From MedAcidi-G1 sp002294285 (lineage in GTDB: Bacteria; Actinomycetota; Acidimicrobiia; Acidimicrobiales; MedAcidi-G1), in NCBI GenBank assembly GCA_963999645.1, contig CAXEUY010000017.1, positions 1 to 41,945 of the forward strand: a stretch of 41,945 nucleotides of DNA. The letters run 5' to 3'. The notes below the pieces were generated by a model. It searched no databases and was not told where the DNA came from. It saw nothing but the letters and a program-made list of their open reading frames with translations. The translations under genes and the position numbers were made by a program. This document shows, one piece after another, positions 15,187 to 23,410 of this stretch; position 1 is the stretch's first letter; the number at the start of each line of letters is the position of its first letter.

Positions 15187-15655
15187 TTTTTTCCGTATTA
15201 ATTAAGATTCTTAATTCTCCTTTAACAACTTGCCATGTAAGTTGTTGAAGGCCAGTACCATCCGGAGGAAATTTATTTGTAGGATCACATGAATTAAAAA
15301 AATTTGAATTGTCATAATCCCACTGTGTTAAACATGAATCAGCTTGTTTAGGCACCTGAGCTAAGAACGCAAACCATCCGGTTTGAGGGTCAGTGCCCGT
15401 GTGGGTGACCCATATTGGCCTATCACGACCAAGCAGATCTGGGAAAAGAACCGGACCATTCGAAGAGATTTCATTAGATAGATTGAGCGCATCGATACCA
15501 CGAAAATCATCATCGCCTAAGCGAATTTCTATTGAATCTGAAGATTTTGATATTGAAAGAAGGATAAACAAACATGCCAGAGCAGCAACTATTCCAGCAA
15601 TGCCGACAACAGTTGCTTTTACAACGTTTATGCGAATCCCGTGGGCTCGTGCCAA
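15179..15655 (-). CDS. Membrane-anchored protein, possibly a degenerate Rieske-fold domain
   Basis: A 158-residue protein with one N-terminal membrane helix (about 11-36), so the rest probably faces the outside. I do not recognise it with certainty. The end of the domain resembles the layout of Rieske proteins (CxH...CxxH), but the positions read Cys108-x-Thr110 and Cys123-x-x-Thr126: both cysteines are kept and both histidines are threonine. FPPDGTG and a final strand VVKGELRILIN follow, as in Rieske folds. A [2Fe-2S] cluster would therefore not be expected; the cysteines could form a disulfide. The TTG start is supported by AAGGA 5 nt upstream. It heads the operon with AlaX. Confidence 0.6.
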   Translation of the reverse strand: MARAHGIRINVVKATVVGIAGIVAALACLFILLSISKSSDSIEIRLGDDDFRGIDALNLSNEISSNGPVLFPDLLGRDRPIWVTHTGTDPQTGWFAFLAQVPKQADSCLTQWDYDNSNFFNSCDPTNKFPPDGTGLQQLTWQVVKGELRILINTEKNE

Positions 15656-15771
15656 TTTTTCCTTCCCTGGTTTGGGTCTTTTCTATACTTTGCCTAGTAT
15701 CACGGCCGTTTGCTATTGCAATAAATAATAATGAAGTAACAATTTTTCGGAATATACAGGAGACGAAATAA

Positions 15772-16923
15772 ATGGATCTTTTCGAGTATCAAGGGAAAGA
15801 ATTTTTCGCTGAATATGGCATGCCTGTTTCACCAGGTGGACTAGCCCTTTCGGTAGAAGAAGCAGTAAGTGTGGCTGAAAATTTAGGTTGCCCAGTGATG
15901 GTAAAAGCTCAGGTTCATACCGGAGGAAGAGGCAAAGCCGGTGGAGTTAAATTTGCTGCTGATATTAACGATGTTGCAGAACATGCAGAAAAAATTCTTG
16001 GACTTGACATCAATGGTCATGTAGTTGAACGACTTTGGATAGAGAAAGCCTCAGATATAGCCGATGAATACTATGTTTCGTTTACTTTAGACCGGTCTGC
16101 AAAAAAACACTTGGGGATGCTTTCTGCAGAAGGAGGTGTAGAAATAGAAAAAGTCGCTGAAGAGAATCCAGATGCAATAGCGCGAATCTGGGTCGATCCA
16201 GTCGAAGGATTGTCTGAAGGGAATTGTAGAAATTGGGTAAAAGAAGCAGCCTTACCAGAACAAGCAATCGAAGGGACAGTAGAAATACTTTTAAAACTTT
16301 ATAAAGCTTATGTAGATGGAGATGCAGATTTAGTTGAAATAAATCCCTTAATACTTACTGAGGATGGAAGAGTCCACGTTTTGGATGCAAAAGTTACTTT
16401 GGATGGTAATTCAGTTTTCCGTCATGAAACGTATAAAGAGTTTGATGAAACACAAACGAGAGATGAGCGTGAAAAAGCCGCTCATTCAAAGGGTCTGCAA
16501 TACGTAGGTTTAGAAGGTGAAGTGGGAGTCATTGCAAACGGTGCAGGTTTGGCTATGTCAACTGTCGATGTTGTTAATCAAGTAGGTGGTCGTCCAGCAA
16601 ACTTTTTAGATATCGGAGGAGGTGCTAATGCTGATGTTATGACCGCAGCGTTGGAAGTAATTAATAACGATCCAGATGTAAAGTCAATTTTCATAAATAT
16701 TTTTGGTGGTATAACCCGAGGTGAAGAAATAGCTAACGGAATAATTGACGCTTTGGACAGAGTGGAAATGCGTTCGCCTATTGTTATTAGGTTGGACGGT
16801 ACAAATGCAGATGAGGGTAGAGAAATTCTTGAACCACACCTATCACAAGCATTGCAGTTAGCGCCCACAATGTTGACTGGCGCTGAGCAGGCTGTCGCTT
16901 TAGCGAAAGGAACAAAAAATTAA
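15772..16923 (+). CDS. sucC: Succinate-CoA ligase (ADP-forming), beta subunit
   Basis: TCA-cycle enzyme subunit that binds nucleotide and catalyses succinyl-CoA + ADP/GDP + Pi to succinate + CoA + ATP/GTP with the alpha subunit. The 383-residue protein starts MDLFEYQGKEFF, the family's ATP-grasp N-terminus, with VKAQVHTGGRGKAGGV in the nucleotide-binding lobe and the Mg-binding VEINPLILT. The C-terminal flavodoxin-like part has FLDIGGGA and FINIFGGITRGEEIA. AGGAGA 9 nt upstream is a strong ribosome binding site. It is directly coupled to sucD: the TAA stop shares its last A with the sucD ATG. Confidence 0.97.
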   Translation: MDLFEYQGKEFFAEYGMPVSPGGLALSVEEAVSVAENLGCPVMVKAQVHTGGRGKAGGVKFAADINDVAEHAEKILGLDINGHVVERLWIEKASDIADEYYVSFTLDRSAKKHLGMLSAEGGVEIEKVAEENPDAIARIWVDPVEGLSEGNCRNWVKEAALPEQAIEGTVEILLKLYKAYVDGDADLVEINPLILTEDGRVHVLDAKVTLDGNSVFRHETYKEFDETQTRDEREKAAHSKGLQYVGLEGEVGVIANGAGLAMSTVDVVNQVGGRPANFLDIGGGANADVMTAALEVINNDPDVKSIFINIFGGITRGEEIANGIIDALDRVEMRSPIVIRLDGTNADEGREILEPHLSQALQLAPTMLTGAEQAVALAKGTKN

Positions 16924-17807
16924 TGAGTATTTTTGTAAATGCAGAGACGAAAGTTATTTATCAGGGTTTAACTGGGAGTCAAGGTAGATATTACGGTTTG
17001 CTGAATAGGGATTACGGAACGAAAGTAGTAGCTGGCACCAATCCGAAAAAAGCAGGAACAGACGTTGAAGGAATCCCAATTTTTGCAAGTGTCGCTGAAG
17101 CAGTTGAGGAAACAGGTGCGACAGCATCATGTATTTTTATACCCGCTCCAGGGGTAAGAAGTGCGGTTTTAGAAGCGGCTCAAGGGGGGGTAGATTTCAT
17201 AGTTGCAATTACAGAAGGGGTTCCAGCACACGACGAGGCTCTTTTTTACAATCAACTACGTAAAGATTTTCCTAATGTTCAATTACTAGGACCTAACTGC
17301 CCTGGGATTATTTCTCCGGGTGAATGCAACATTGGTATCACTGCTGGTCACATCGCTCTTCCGGGTGGACCTGTAGGAATAGTCAGCAGGTCAGGGACAC
17401 TTACCTATCAGGCTTTATATGAACTAAAAGAAAAAGGGATTGGCTGTACAACTTGTGTAGGAATTGGTGGAGATCCAGTTCCTGGCACTTCGTTTATTGA
17501 TTGTTTAGCTGCTTTTGAAGCCGATCCTGATACCAAGGCGGTGATGATGATTGGAGAAATTGGAGGAAGTGCTGAAGAAGAAGCAGCAGAATTTATTTCA
17601 AACAACATGACTAAACCAATTTCTGCATATGTAGCTGGAGTGACAGCTCCAGCTGGTAAAAAGATGGGTCATGCAGGCGCAATAGTTTCGGGAGGCAGAG
17701 GAACGGCTCAGGCTAAAATGGAAGCTCTTGAAGCTGCAGGAGTAAGAGTCGGAAATAATCCCACCGAAGCTGGAGAATTAATGGCAGAGATAGTTTCTCA
17801 ACTTTAA
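16923..17807 (+). CDS. sucD: Succinate-CoA ligase, alpha subunit
   Basis: Carries the phosphohistidine intermediate and the CoA site of succinyl-CoA synthetase. The 294 residues include the Rossmann CoA-binding N-terminus (GLTGSQGRYY), PNCPGIISPGE, GIVSRSGTLTYQ, and the active-site His250 in KKMGHAGAIVSG. Length is normal. It overlaps sucC by one base (TAATG), which implies translational coupling and 1:1 synthesis. About 150 bp without a gene follow before purH. Confidence 0.97.
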   Translation: MSIFVNAETKVIYQGLTGSQGRYYGLLNRDYGTKVVAGTNPKKAGTDVEGIPIFASVAEAVEETGATASCIFIPAPGVRSAVLEAAQGGVDFIVAITEGVPAHDEALFYNQLRKDFPNVQLLGPNCPGIISPGECNIGITAGHIALPGGPVGIVSRSGTLTYQALYELKEKGIGCTTCVGIGGDPVPGTSFIDCLAAFEADPDTKAVMMIGEIGGSAEEEAAEFISNNMTKPISAYVAGVTAPAGKKMGHAGAIVSGGRGTAQAKMEALEAAGVRVGNNPTEAGELMAEIVSQL

Positions 17808-17959
17808 AGATTCGAATGTTATTGTTCTGACATATTCTTAAAAGAGATAGTGCATCCGATTTGCAAGAGAATAAAAGCAGTTGACGCAAATTGTATGTAA
17901 GTGTTCTTGAAGAAATATTGAAAGAGTCAGAGAAAGGTTCTTAGCATGAAGGGAGAAAT

Positions 17960-19462
17960 ATGAATTCATCTCGTGCTTTGTTATCTGTTTATGACAAAAC
18001 TGGAATAGTTGATTTTGCAACAAACCTTATTGATCTTGGATGGGAAATTGTCTCATCAGGAGGTACAGCAAGTCATTTAATTGAGTCTGGGATTGAAGTG
18101 ATTGAAGTTGCAGAACTTACAGGAGCGCAAGAAATGCTCGACGGTCGTGTAAAAACACTTCATCCAAACATTCATGGTGGCATTTTGGCTGATCGTTCAA
18201 ATCATGAACATCTTAAAGAGTTAGAAAACAAAGGGATTCAAACTATCGACTTGGTGGTAGTAAATCTTTACCCATTTTCACAGGATCCGGGAATTGAGCT
18301 AATGGATATAGGTGGTCCAGCGATGGTTAGAGCAGCAGCAAAAAATTTCCATTCTGTAGGAGTAGTTGTAGATCCTTTAAAATATGGATCGATAATTGAT
18401 GAGATTCGAGAAAAAGGAAATCTTACTTTAGAAACTCGTCAAGATTTAGCTAGGGATGCTTTTGCTCATACAGCAAGTTACGACGCGGAGATTGTTTCAT
18501 GGTTCGATGACAAGCAAGAAGAATTGCCAAAAAGTATTCATATCTCGATTGAAAGAGTCGGAGAACTCAGATACGGAGAGAACCCTCATCAGGTTGGAGC
18601 TAGATACCGCTTTTCAAATGAAACTAGTTGGTGGGATGAAGCGATCATTCATGGTGGCAAACCAATGTCATATTTGAACGTTTTCGATGCTGAAGCCGCG
18701 TGGAAAATTGTTAATAAACTCGGCGATGAACCATCTGCGGTAGTTGTGAAACACGCGAATCCTTGTGGAGCAGCGACAGCGAAAACAATCGAAGCTGCTT
18801 ATATTGCTGCACATGAGTGTGATCCGGTATCTGCATTTGGTGGAATAGTCGCTTTAAATTGTCCAGTTAATGTTGAAATTAGCGAGAAAATTAGTGAAAT
18901 TTTTACTGAAGTAATCATTGCACCTTCTTATGAACAAGAAGCACTTAAAAAACTTCAAGAAAATTCAAATTTGAGAATCGTAGAGGCTGGATTGCCCACG
19001 ATTCAAAAATTTGATTTTCGAAATGTTGATGGGGGCTTATTGGTCCAAACTCCTGATACGGAACCAGGTGATCGAACCAAGTGGGAAATTGTAACGAAAC
19101 GAGAGCCAACCGATTCAGAGTGGAGTGATCTTGAATTTGCATGGAAAATAGTCTCCAGCGTTTCTTCAAATGGAATAGTTCTTTCAAAGAATAGGCAATC
19201 AGTGGGTATTGGGGTTGGGCAACCTAATAGAAGAGATTCCGCTCGAATAGCAACTGAAAAAGCTGCAGGTCGAGCTTCCGGCGGAGCATGTGCTAGCGAT
19301 GCTTTTTTCCCTTTCAGAGACGGTTTGGATGCTGCAATTGAAGCTTCGGCTACTGCTGTTATACAGCCTGGAGGATCTGTTAGAGATGAAGAGGTAATAG
19401 AAGCGGCTAATGACGGTAATCTAACGATGGTTTTTACAGGCACAAGACATTTCAGACATTAG
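17960..19462 (+). CDS. purH: Bifunctional AICAR transformylase / IMP cyclohydrolase
   Basis: Catalyses the last two steps of de novo purine synthesis: 10-formyl-THF-dependent formylation of AICAR and ring closure to IMP. The N-terminal MGS-like cyclohydrolase domain has SVYDKTGI and GRVKTLHPNIHGG (about 62-74); the C-terminal transformylase has RYGENPHQ near 204 and the catalytic Lys-His of KHANPCG near 264, then SAFGGIVALN. At 500 residues it is slightly shorter than many homologues but complete. GGGAGAAAT before the ATG is a ribosome binding site. purN, often the upstream neighbour, is not here; folD, which makes the cofactor, is next downstream. Confidence 0.96.
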   Translation: MNSSRALLSVYDKTGIVDFATNLIDLGWEIVSSGGTASHLIESGIEVIEVAELTGAQEMLDGRVKTLHPNIHGGILADRSNHEHLKELENKGIQTIDLVVVNLYPFSQDPGIELMDIGGPAMVRAAAKNFHSVGVVVDPLKYGSIIDEIREKGNLTLETRQDLARDAFAHTASYDAEIVSWFDDKQEELPKSIHISIERVGELRYGENPHQVGARYRFSNETSWWDEAIIHGGKPMSYLNVFDAEAAWKIVNKLGDEPSAVVVKHANPCGAATAKTIEAAYIAAHECDPVSAFGGIVALNCPVNVEISEKISEIFTEVIIAPSYEQEALKKLQENSNLRIVEAGLPTIQKFDFRNVDGGLLVQTPDTEPGDRTKWEIVTKREPTDSEWSDLEFAWKIVSSVSSNGIVLSKNRQSVGIGVGQPNRRDSARIATEKAAGRASGGACASDAFFPFRDGLDAAIEASATAVIQPGGSVRDEEVIEAANDGNLTMVFTGTRHFRH

Positions 19463-19482
19463 GACCAGTGCTTTAAATCCGA

Positions 19483-19488
19483 TATCGT
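19483..19488 (+). promoter_or_regulatory. Leaderless -10 box for folD
   Basis: TATCGT ends 7 nt before the folD ATG in the 33-bp gap after purH, and no Shine-Dalgarno is present. It suggests folD also has its own transcript. Confidence 0.4.
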
Positions 19489-19495
19489 TTGTCAA

Positions 19496-20353
19496 ATGAC
19501 AGCAGAATTATTGTCGGGCGGACCAGTTGCGGATTCAGTTTTGGAAGATGTTAAAACACGCACCCGTTCTCTAATTGAAAAAGGAATCAAGCCAGGGCTC
19601 GGAACAATATTGGTCGGTGAAGATTCAGCAAGCGCTGGGTATGTAAGAAAAAAACATGAAACATGTGAAGAGGTAGGTCTTACGTCCCAACACATAGAGA
19701 TTCCAAGTGAAGCTTCTCCCGAGACTTTGGTTGAAGCTGTAAATAATTTCAACAACGATCCTGAAGTTCACGCATATATCATTCAACATCCGGTTCCAGA
19801 CGGTTTTGATTTCAATAAAGCTTTGTCACTAATGGACCCTGAAAAAGATGCAGATGGTCTTCATCCGGCAAATTTAGGAAAATTAGTACTTCAGGAAGAC
19901 GGCCCTGTTCCATGCACACCGGCGGGTATACAGGCAATGCTTGTGCATTATGGAATTGAGACTAGGGGCAAGCATGTAGTTGTCATAGGAAGGGGCCCAA
20001 CACTTGGCCGTCCCATGGCGTTGTTAATGTCTTCTAAAGGACCAGGTGCAGATGCTGCAGTAACTGTTGTGCATTCAGCAGTTCCAGATCTTGCTGAAAT
20101 TACAAAAAAAGCAGACATTGTCATAGCAGCAGTCGGCATTCCCTCTTTTGTTACTCCTGAAATGATTAACCCAGGTTCTGTAGTCATAAGCGGAGGGATT
20201 TCTTGGGAAGGAAAAAAACTTTTACCTGATGTGGATGAAGCCGTGGGAGAAGTGGCGTCTTGGATTACGCCAAGGCTTGGCGGTGTTGGACCTACTACGG
20301 TAGCTATGTTGCTTCGTAACACAGTGGAAGCCGCTGAACGAAAAATTCTTTAA
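19496..20353 (+). CDS. folD: Methylene-THF dehydrogenase / methenyl-THF cyclohydrolase
   Basis: Converts 5,10-methylene-THF to 10-formyl-THF using NADP+, supplying the purine pathway (including PurH upstream). The 285-residue protein has the catalytic-lysine segment YVRKKHETCEEVG near residue 50, then IIQHPVPDGFD and PEKDADGLHP. The second domain opens with PCTPAGIQAML and the dinucleotide-binding IGRGPTLGRP, and the C-terminus carries GGVGPTTVAMLL. The nucleotide-binding motif GRGPTLG differs slightly from the common GRSxxVG. The ATG has no ribosome binding site but a TATCGT box 7 nt upstream. It follows purH by 33 bp. Confidence 0.95.
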   Translation: MTAELLSGGPVADSVLEDVKTRTRSLIEKGIKPGLGTILVGEDSASAGYVRKKHETCEEVGLTSQHIEIPSEASPETLVEAVNNFNNDPEVHAYIIQHPVPDGFDFNKALSLMDPEKDADGLHPANLGKLVLQEDGPVPCTPAGIQAMLVHYGIETRGKHVVVIGRGPTLGRPMALLMSSKGPGADAAVTVVHSAVPDLAEITKKADIVIAAVGIPSFVTPEMINPGSVVISGGISWEGKKLLPDVDEAVGEVASWITPRLGGVGPTTVAMLLRNTVEAAERKIL

Positions 20354-20379
20354 AAATTTTTCAAAACCAACTTTTTAGA

Positions 20380-20409
20380 TTCAAAAGAAGGCTTTGAGAT
20401 GGATAAGGT
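20380..20409 (+). promoter_or_regulatory. Leaderless promoter of icd
   Basis: TTCAAA (20380-20385), an 18-nt spacer and TAAGGT (20404-20409), ending 6 nt before the icd ATG. AAGG at 20411-20414 is too close to the ATG to be a ribosome binding site, which favours leaderless initiation. Confidence 0.5.
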
Positions 20410-20415
20410 CAAGGT

Positions 20416-21612
20416 ATGGCTGAAAAAATAAAAATGGGTTCAAATGGAACCCTAGAAGTACCTGATGAACCAATTATCCCTTTTATTGAAGGAGATGGAA
20501 CCGGAGTTGATATTTGGCCGGCTGCAAGACATGTATTAGATGCAGCAGCCGAAAGACACGGAAGAAAAGTCGAATGGATGGAAGTTCTTGCTGGACAAAA
20601 AGCTTATGACGAAACTGGCGATTGGCTACCCCAAGACACGATTGATGCTTTTAATGAATATTTAATCGGTATAAAAGGACCGCTAACAACTCCCATCGGA
20701 GGCGGTTTTAGGAGCTTAAACGTAGCTTTGAGGCAAATACTTGATTTGTATGTTTGTCTGAGACCAGTTAGATGGTTTCCTGGGGTTCCGTCCCCTGTCA
20801 AGGCACCTCATTTGGTCGACATGGTAATTTTCAGAGAAAACACAGAAGACATTTATGCAGGCCTTGAAGCTGAAGCCTTTTCACCAGAAGCAAAAAGGCT
20901 AAGAGAATTGTTGTCTGAGAACTTCGGTTGGGAAATTAGAGAAGATTCTGGGATTGGTATAAAACCTGTTTCCAAGACAGGTTCACAACGTCTACAAAGA
21001 GCCGCTCTTCAATATGCGGTCGATAGAGGTCGAAGCAGAGTTCATTGGGTGCATAAAGGAAACATTATGAAATTCACAGAAGGTGCTTTTCAAAAATGGG
21101 GCTATGAACTCGTCAAAGAAGAATTTAGTGACCAAGCCGTAGCTTGGGAAGATTGCGGGGGTGACTCTGGAGATAAAATTCTTGTTCAAGATGCAATTGC
21201 AGACATTGCTTTACAGCAGGTACTTACACGTCCTGATGAATTTGATGTCATAGCGACAATGAATCTCAATGGCGACTATCTTTCCGATGCGCTAGCAGCT
21301 CAGGTGGGTGGTATTGGTATAGCTCCAGGAGCTAATGCAAACTACGTAACAGGACATGGAATTTTTGAAGCGACCCATGGAACAGCACCAAAATATGCTG
21401 GTCAAGACAAAGTTAATCCCTCCTCTGTGCTCCTTTCAGGAGTTCTGATGTTTGAACACATAGGTTGGAGAGATGTCGCAGATGACATTGTGAAAGCATT
21501 AGAAGCAACGATTGCTGACAAAGTCGTTACTTATGATTTCGCACGTCAAATGGAAGGCGCAACCGAAGTTAAATGTTCAGAATTTGCGCAAGCAATTGTC
21601 GATCGATTCTGA
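20416..21612 (+). CDS. icd: NADP-dependent isocitrate dehydrogenase (E. coli-type homodimer)
   Basis: Oxidative decarboxylation of isocitrate to 2-oxoglutarate in the TCA cycle. The 398 residues align by memory with the E. coli-type enzyme along their length: EPIIPFIEGDGTGVD at the start, IKGPLTTPIGGG, FRSLNVALRQ carrying the regulatory serine that IDH kinase modifies in enterics, LRPVRWFPG, FRENTEDIYAG, VHKGNIMKFTEGAF, and the cofactor region HGTAPKYAGQDKVNPSS, consistent with NADP. It is not the larger monomeric IDH common in other actinobacteria. The start is a leaderless-type ATG. The 3' end overlaps the putative start of the next gene. Confidence 0.96.
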   Translation: MAEKIKMGSNGTLEVPDEPIIPFIEGDGTGVDIWPAARHVLDAAAERHGRKVEWMEVLAGQKAYDETGDWLPQDTIDAFNEYLIGIKGPLTTPIGGGFRSLNVALRQILDLYVCLRPVRWFPGVPSPVKAPHLVDMVIFRENTEDIYAGLEAEAFSPEAKRLRELLSENFGWEIREDSGIGIKPVSKTGSQRLQRAALQYAVDRGRSRVHWVHKGNIMKFTEGAFQKWGYELVKEEFSDQAVAWEDCGGDSGDKILVQDAIADIALQQVLTRPDEFDVIATMNLNGDYLSDALAAQVGGIGIAPGANANYVTGHGIFEATHGTAPKYAGQDKVNPSSVLLSGVLMFEHIGWRDVADDIVKALEATIADKVVTYDFARQMEGATEVKCSEFAQAIVDRF

Positions 21613-23410
21613 ATCAGAACGTACAACTACAGAAGTCGGAGAATTTTCCGATGAGGGCAAGGTTGTAAAACGTTGGTTTAGGCTGGTCTTCAGATCAATA
21701 AAAGCCCATCCACTACCTCACATAATCGGAATTTCAGCGGGAAACATTTTCTCTCTAGTTGTAGTAGGTTTCACAATCGTTTTGGGTCGTGTAACTGATC
21801 AGGTAATTATTCCAGGTCTAGATGGTGAAGGAGTTGAAGGTCGGACCATTCTCGGTGGGTTTATCGCGATAGTAATCGTTGGCCTTATAAGAGGTTTTTC
21901 GGTAATGCTTAGAAGGTTTTTTAATTTCACAGCAGTTGAAAAAACTAAACAAACTTGGCGGTTATCAGTAATTGATCACCTTTTAGACGCCCCTAGAGCC
22001 AATTACTGGTCTAGATCCACTGGGGAACTATTAGCAAGAGTAGACACTGATGTAGAAACAGCTACATCAGTTTTAATGCCTCTAGCTTTTTCCATATCGG
22101 TAATTTCACTGATTTTGTTTTCGTTAATAAGTCTTTTGGTTATTCACCCCTTGTTCTTTTTGGTTGCATTATTACTTTTCCCTGCGCTTGCAGTATTACA
22201 AAGGTTTTTTGTTCGAGCGGTTGAAGGACCAGCAAGAAGAGCTCAAGCTCTCATAGGGGAAGTTTCAGAAATTGCACACGAAAGTCTTGACGGGATAATG
22301 GTTGTTAAGACCATTGGAAGACAAAAGCAAGAGTTGGAGAGGTTAACTGAAACTTCAGAACGTTTACGACAAGAGCGGTTAAAAATTGGATGGCAGAGAT
22401 CGGTTTTTTCTCCACTGCTATATCACCTTCCGAATTTCGGAATTCTAGTTCTATTAATGGTCGGAGCATTATTAGTCGATAACGGTTCAGCAACCGTTGG
22501 TGAAACTGTCCAGGCAATGGCTTTGTTCATGATTCTCACCCTTCCAGTACAGATACTCGGTTTCATGTTTCAAGAGATGCCTCGATCAGTAGTAGCTATG
22601 GATCGAATAGATGAAATTTTTTCAATTGAAAAAATTCAATATCCGCAAGATGGAGAAGTAAAAAAACCACTAGACGTAGTTTTTGACAAAGTTGGCTTTT
22701 CTTACCCTGCAGAAAACGAAGGACAAGTTAGACAAATTGTTTTAGAAGATTTTTCTGAAAAGATTGTCGAAGGTGAATCTGTTGCTTTGGTCGGGTCAAC
22801 AGGATCTGGTAAGAGCACACTTGTAATGCTTATGTCTGGTTTGGTTGAACCAACATCAGGAAGCGTAACTTTAGGAGAAGCAAATCTAGGATTACTAGGA
22901 CCAGATTTTGTATCAGACCATGTTGCCCCGGTTTTTCAAGAGACATTTCTTTTCGCTTCAACTCTTCGCGAAAATTTAGCATTAGATAAGAACGTTTCAG
23001 AATCAGAAATTTTATCAGCTCTTAAAGTTGCATCAGCCGATGAATTCGTTTCCGAACTCCCTCAAGGAATTGAAACAATAGTTGGGGAACGAGGTATAAC
23101 ACTGTCAGGTGGACAACGTCAGCGCATAGCCATTGCACGTGCATTATTGAGAAAGCCTTCCGTGTTGATTTTAGATGATGCTACATCTGCTGTAGACCCG
23201 AAAGTTGAAGCAAAAATTTTACAAAACATCAAGATAGAAACTAATTGTTCTCTACTTGTAGTTGCCCACAGATTAGCGACAATTCGACTAGCGGAAAGAG
23301 TCATATTTCTTGATGATGGAAAAGTTGTAGCTTCAGGTTCTCATGAAGAACTATTACAAATTGAAGATTATGCCAATCTTGTCAACGCCTATGAGGATGT
23401 AACGCTATGA
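21596..23410 (+). CDS. ABC exporter half-transporter, degenerate-site subunit of a heterodimer
   Basis: About 604 residues: a six-helix transmembrane domain followed by an ATPase domain. Walker A is GSTGSGKST (about 400), the signature LSGGQRQR is canonical (about 503), and Walker B ends LILDDATSA (about 525), with Asp in place of the catalytic Glu; the H-loop VAHRLAT is present. The next gene encodes a partner with an altered signature, so together they would form one normal and one degenerate nucleotide site, as in TM287/288 or BmrCD. The frame has no good start near its N-terminus; TTG 21596, inside the end of icd, is the most downstream plausible one. Substrate unknown. Confidence 0.88.
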   Translation: MSIDSESERTTTEVGEFSDEGKVVKRWFRLVFRSIKAHPLPHIIGISAGNIFSLVVVGFTIVLGRVTDQVIIPGLDGEGVEGRTILGGFIAIVIVGLIRGFSVMLRRFFNFTAVEKTKQTWRLSVIDHLLDAPRANYWSRSTGELLARVDTDVETATSVLMPLAFSISVISLILFSLISLLVIHPLFFLVALLLFPALAVLQRFFVRAVEGPARRAQALIGEVSEIAHESLDGIMVVKTIGRQKQELERLTETSERLRQERLKIGWQRSVFSPLLYHLPNFGILVLLMVGALLVDNGSATVGETVQAMALFMILTLPVQILGFMFQEMPRSVVAMDRIDEIFSIEKIQYPQDGEVKKPLDVVFDKVGFSYPAENEGQVRQIVLEDFSEKIVEGESVALVGSTGSGKSTLVMLMSGLVEPTSGSVTLGEANLGLLGPDFVSDHVAPVFQETFLFASTLRENLALDKNVSESEILSALKVASADEFVSELPQGIETIVGERGITLSGGQRQRIAIARALLRKPSVLILDDATSAVDPKVEAKILQNIKIETNCSLLVVAHRLATIRLAERVIFLDDGKVVASGSHEELLQIEDYANLVNAYEDVTL

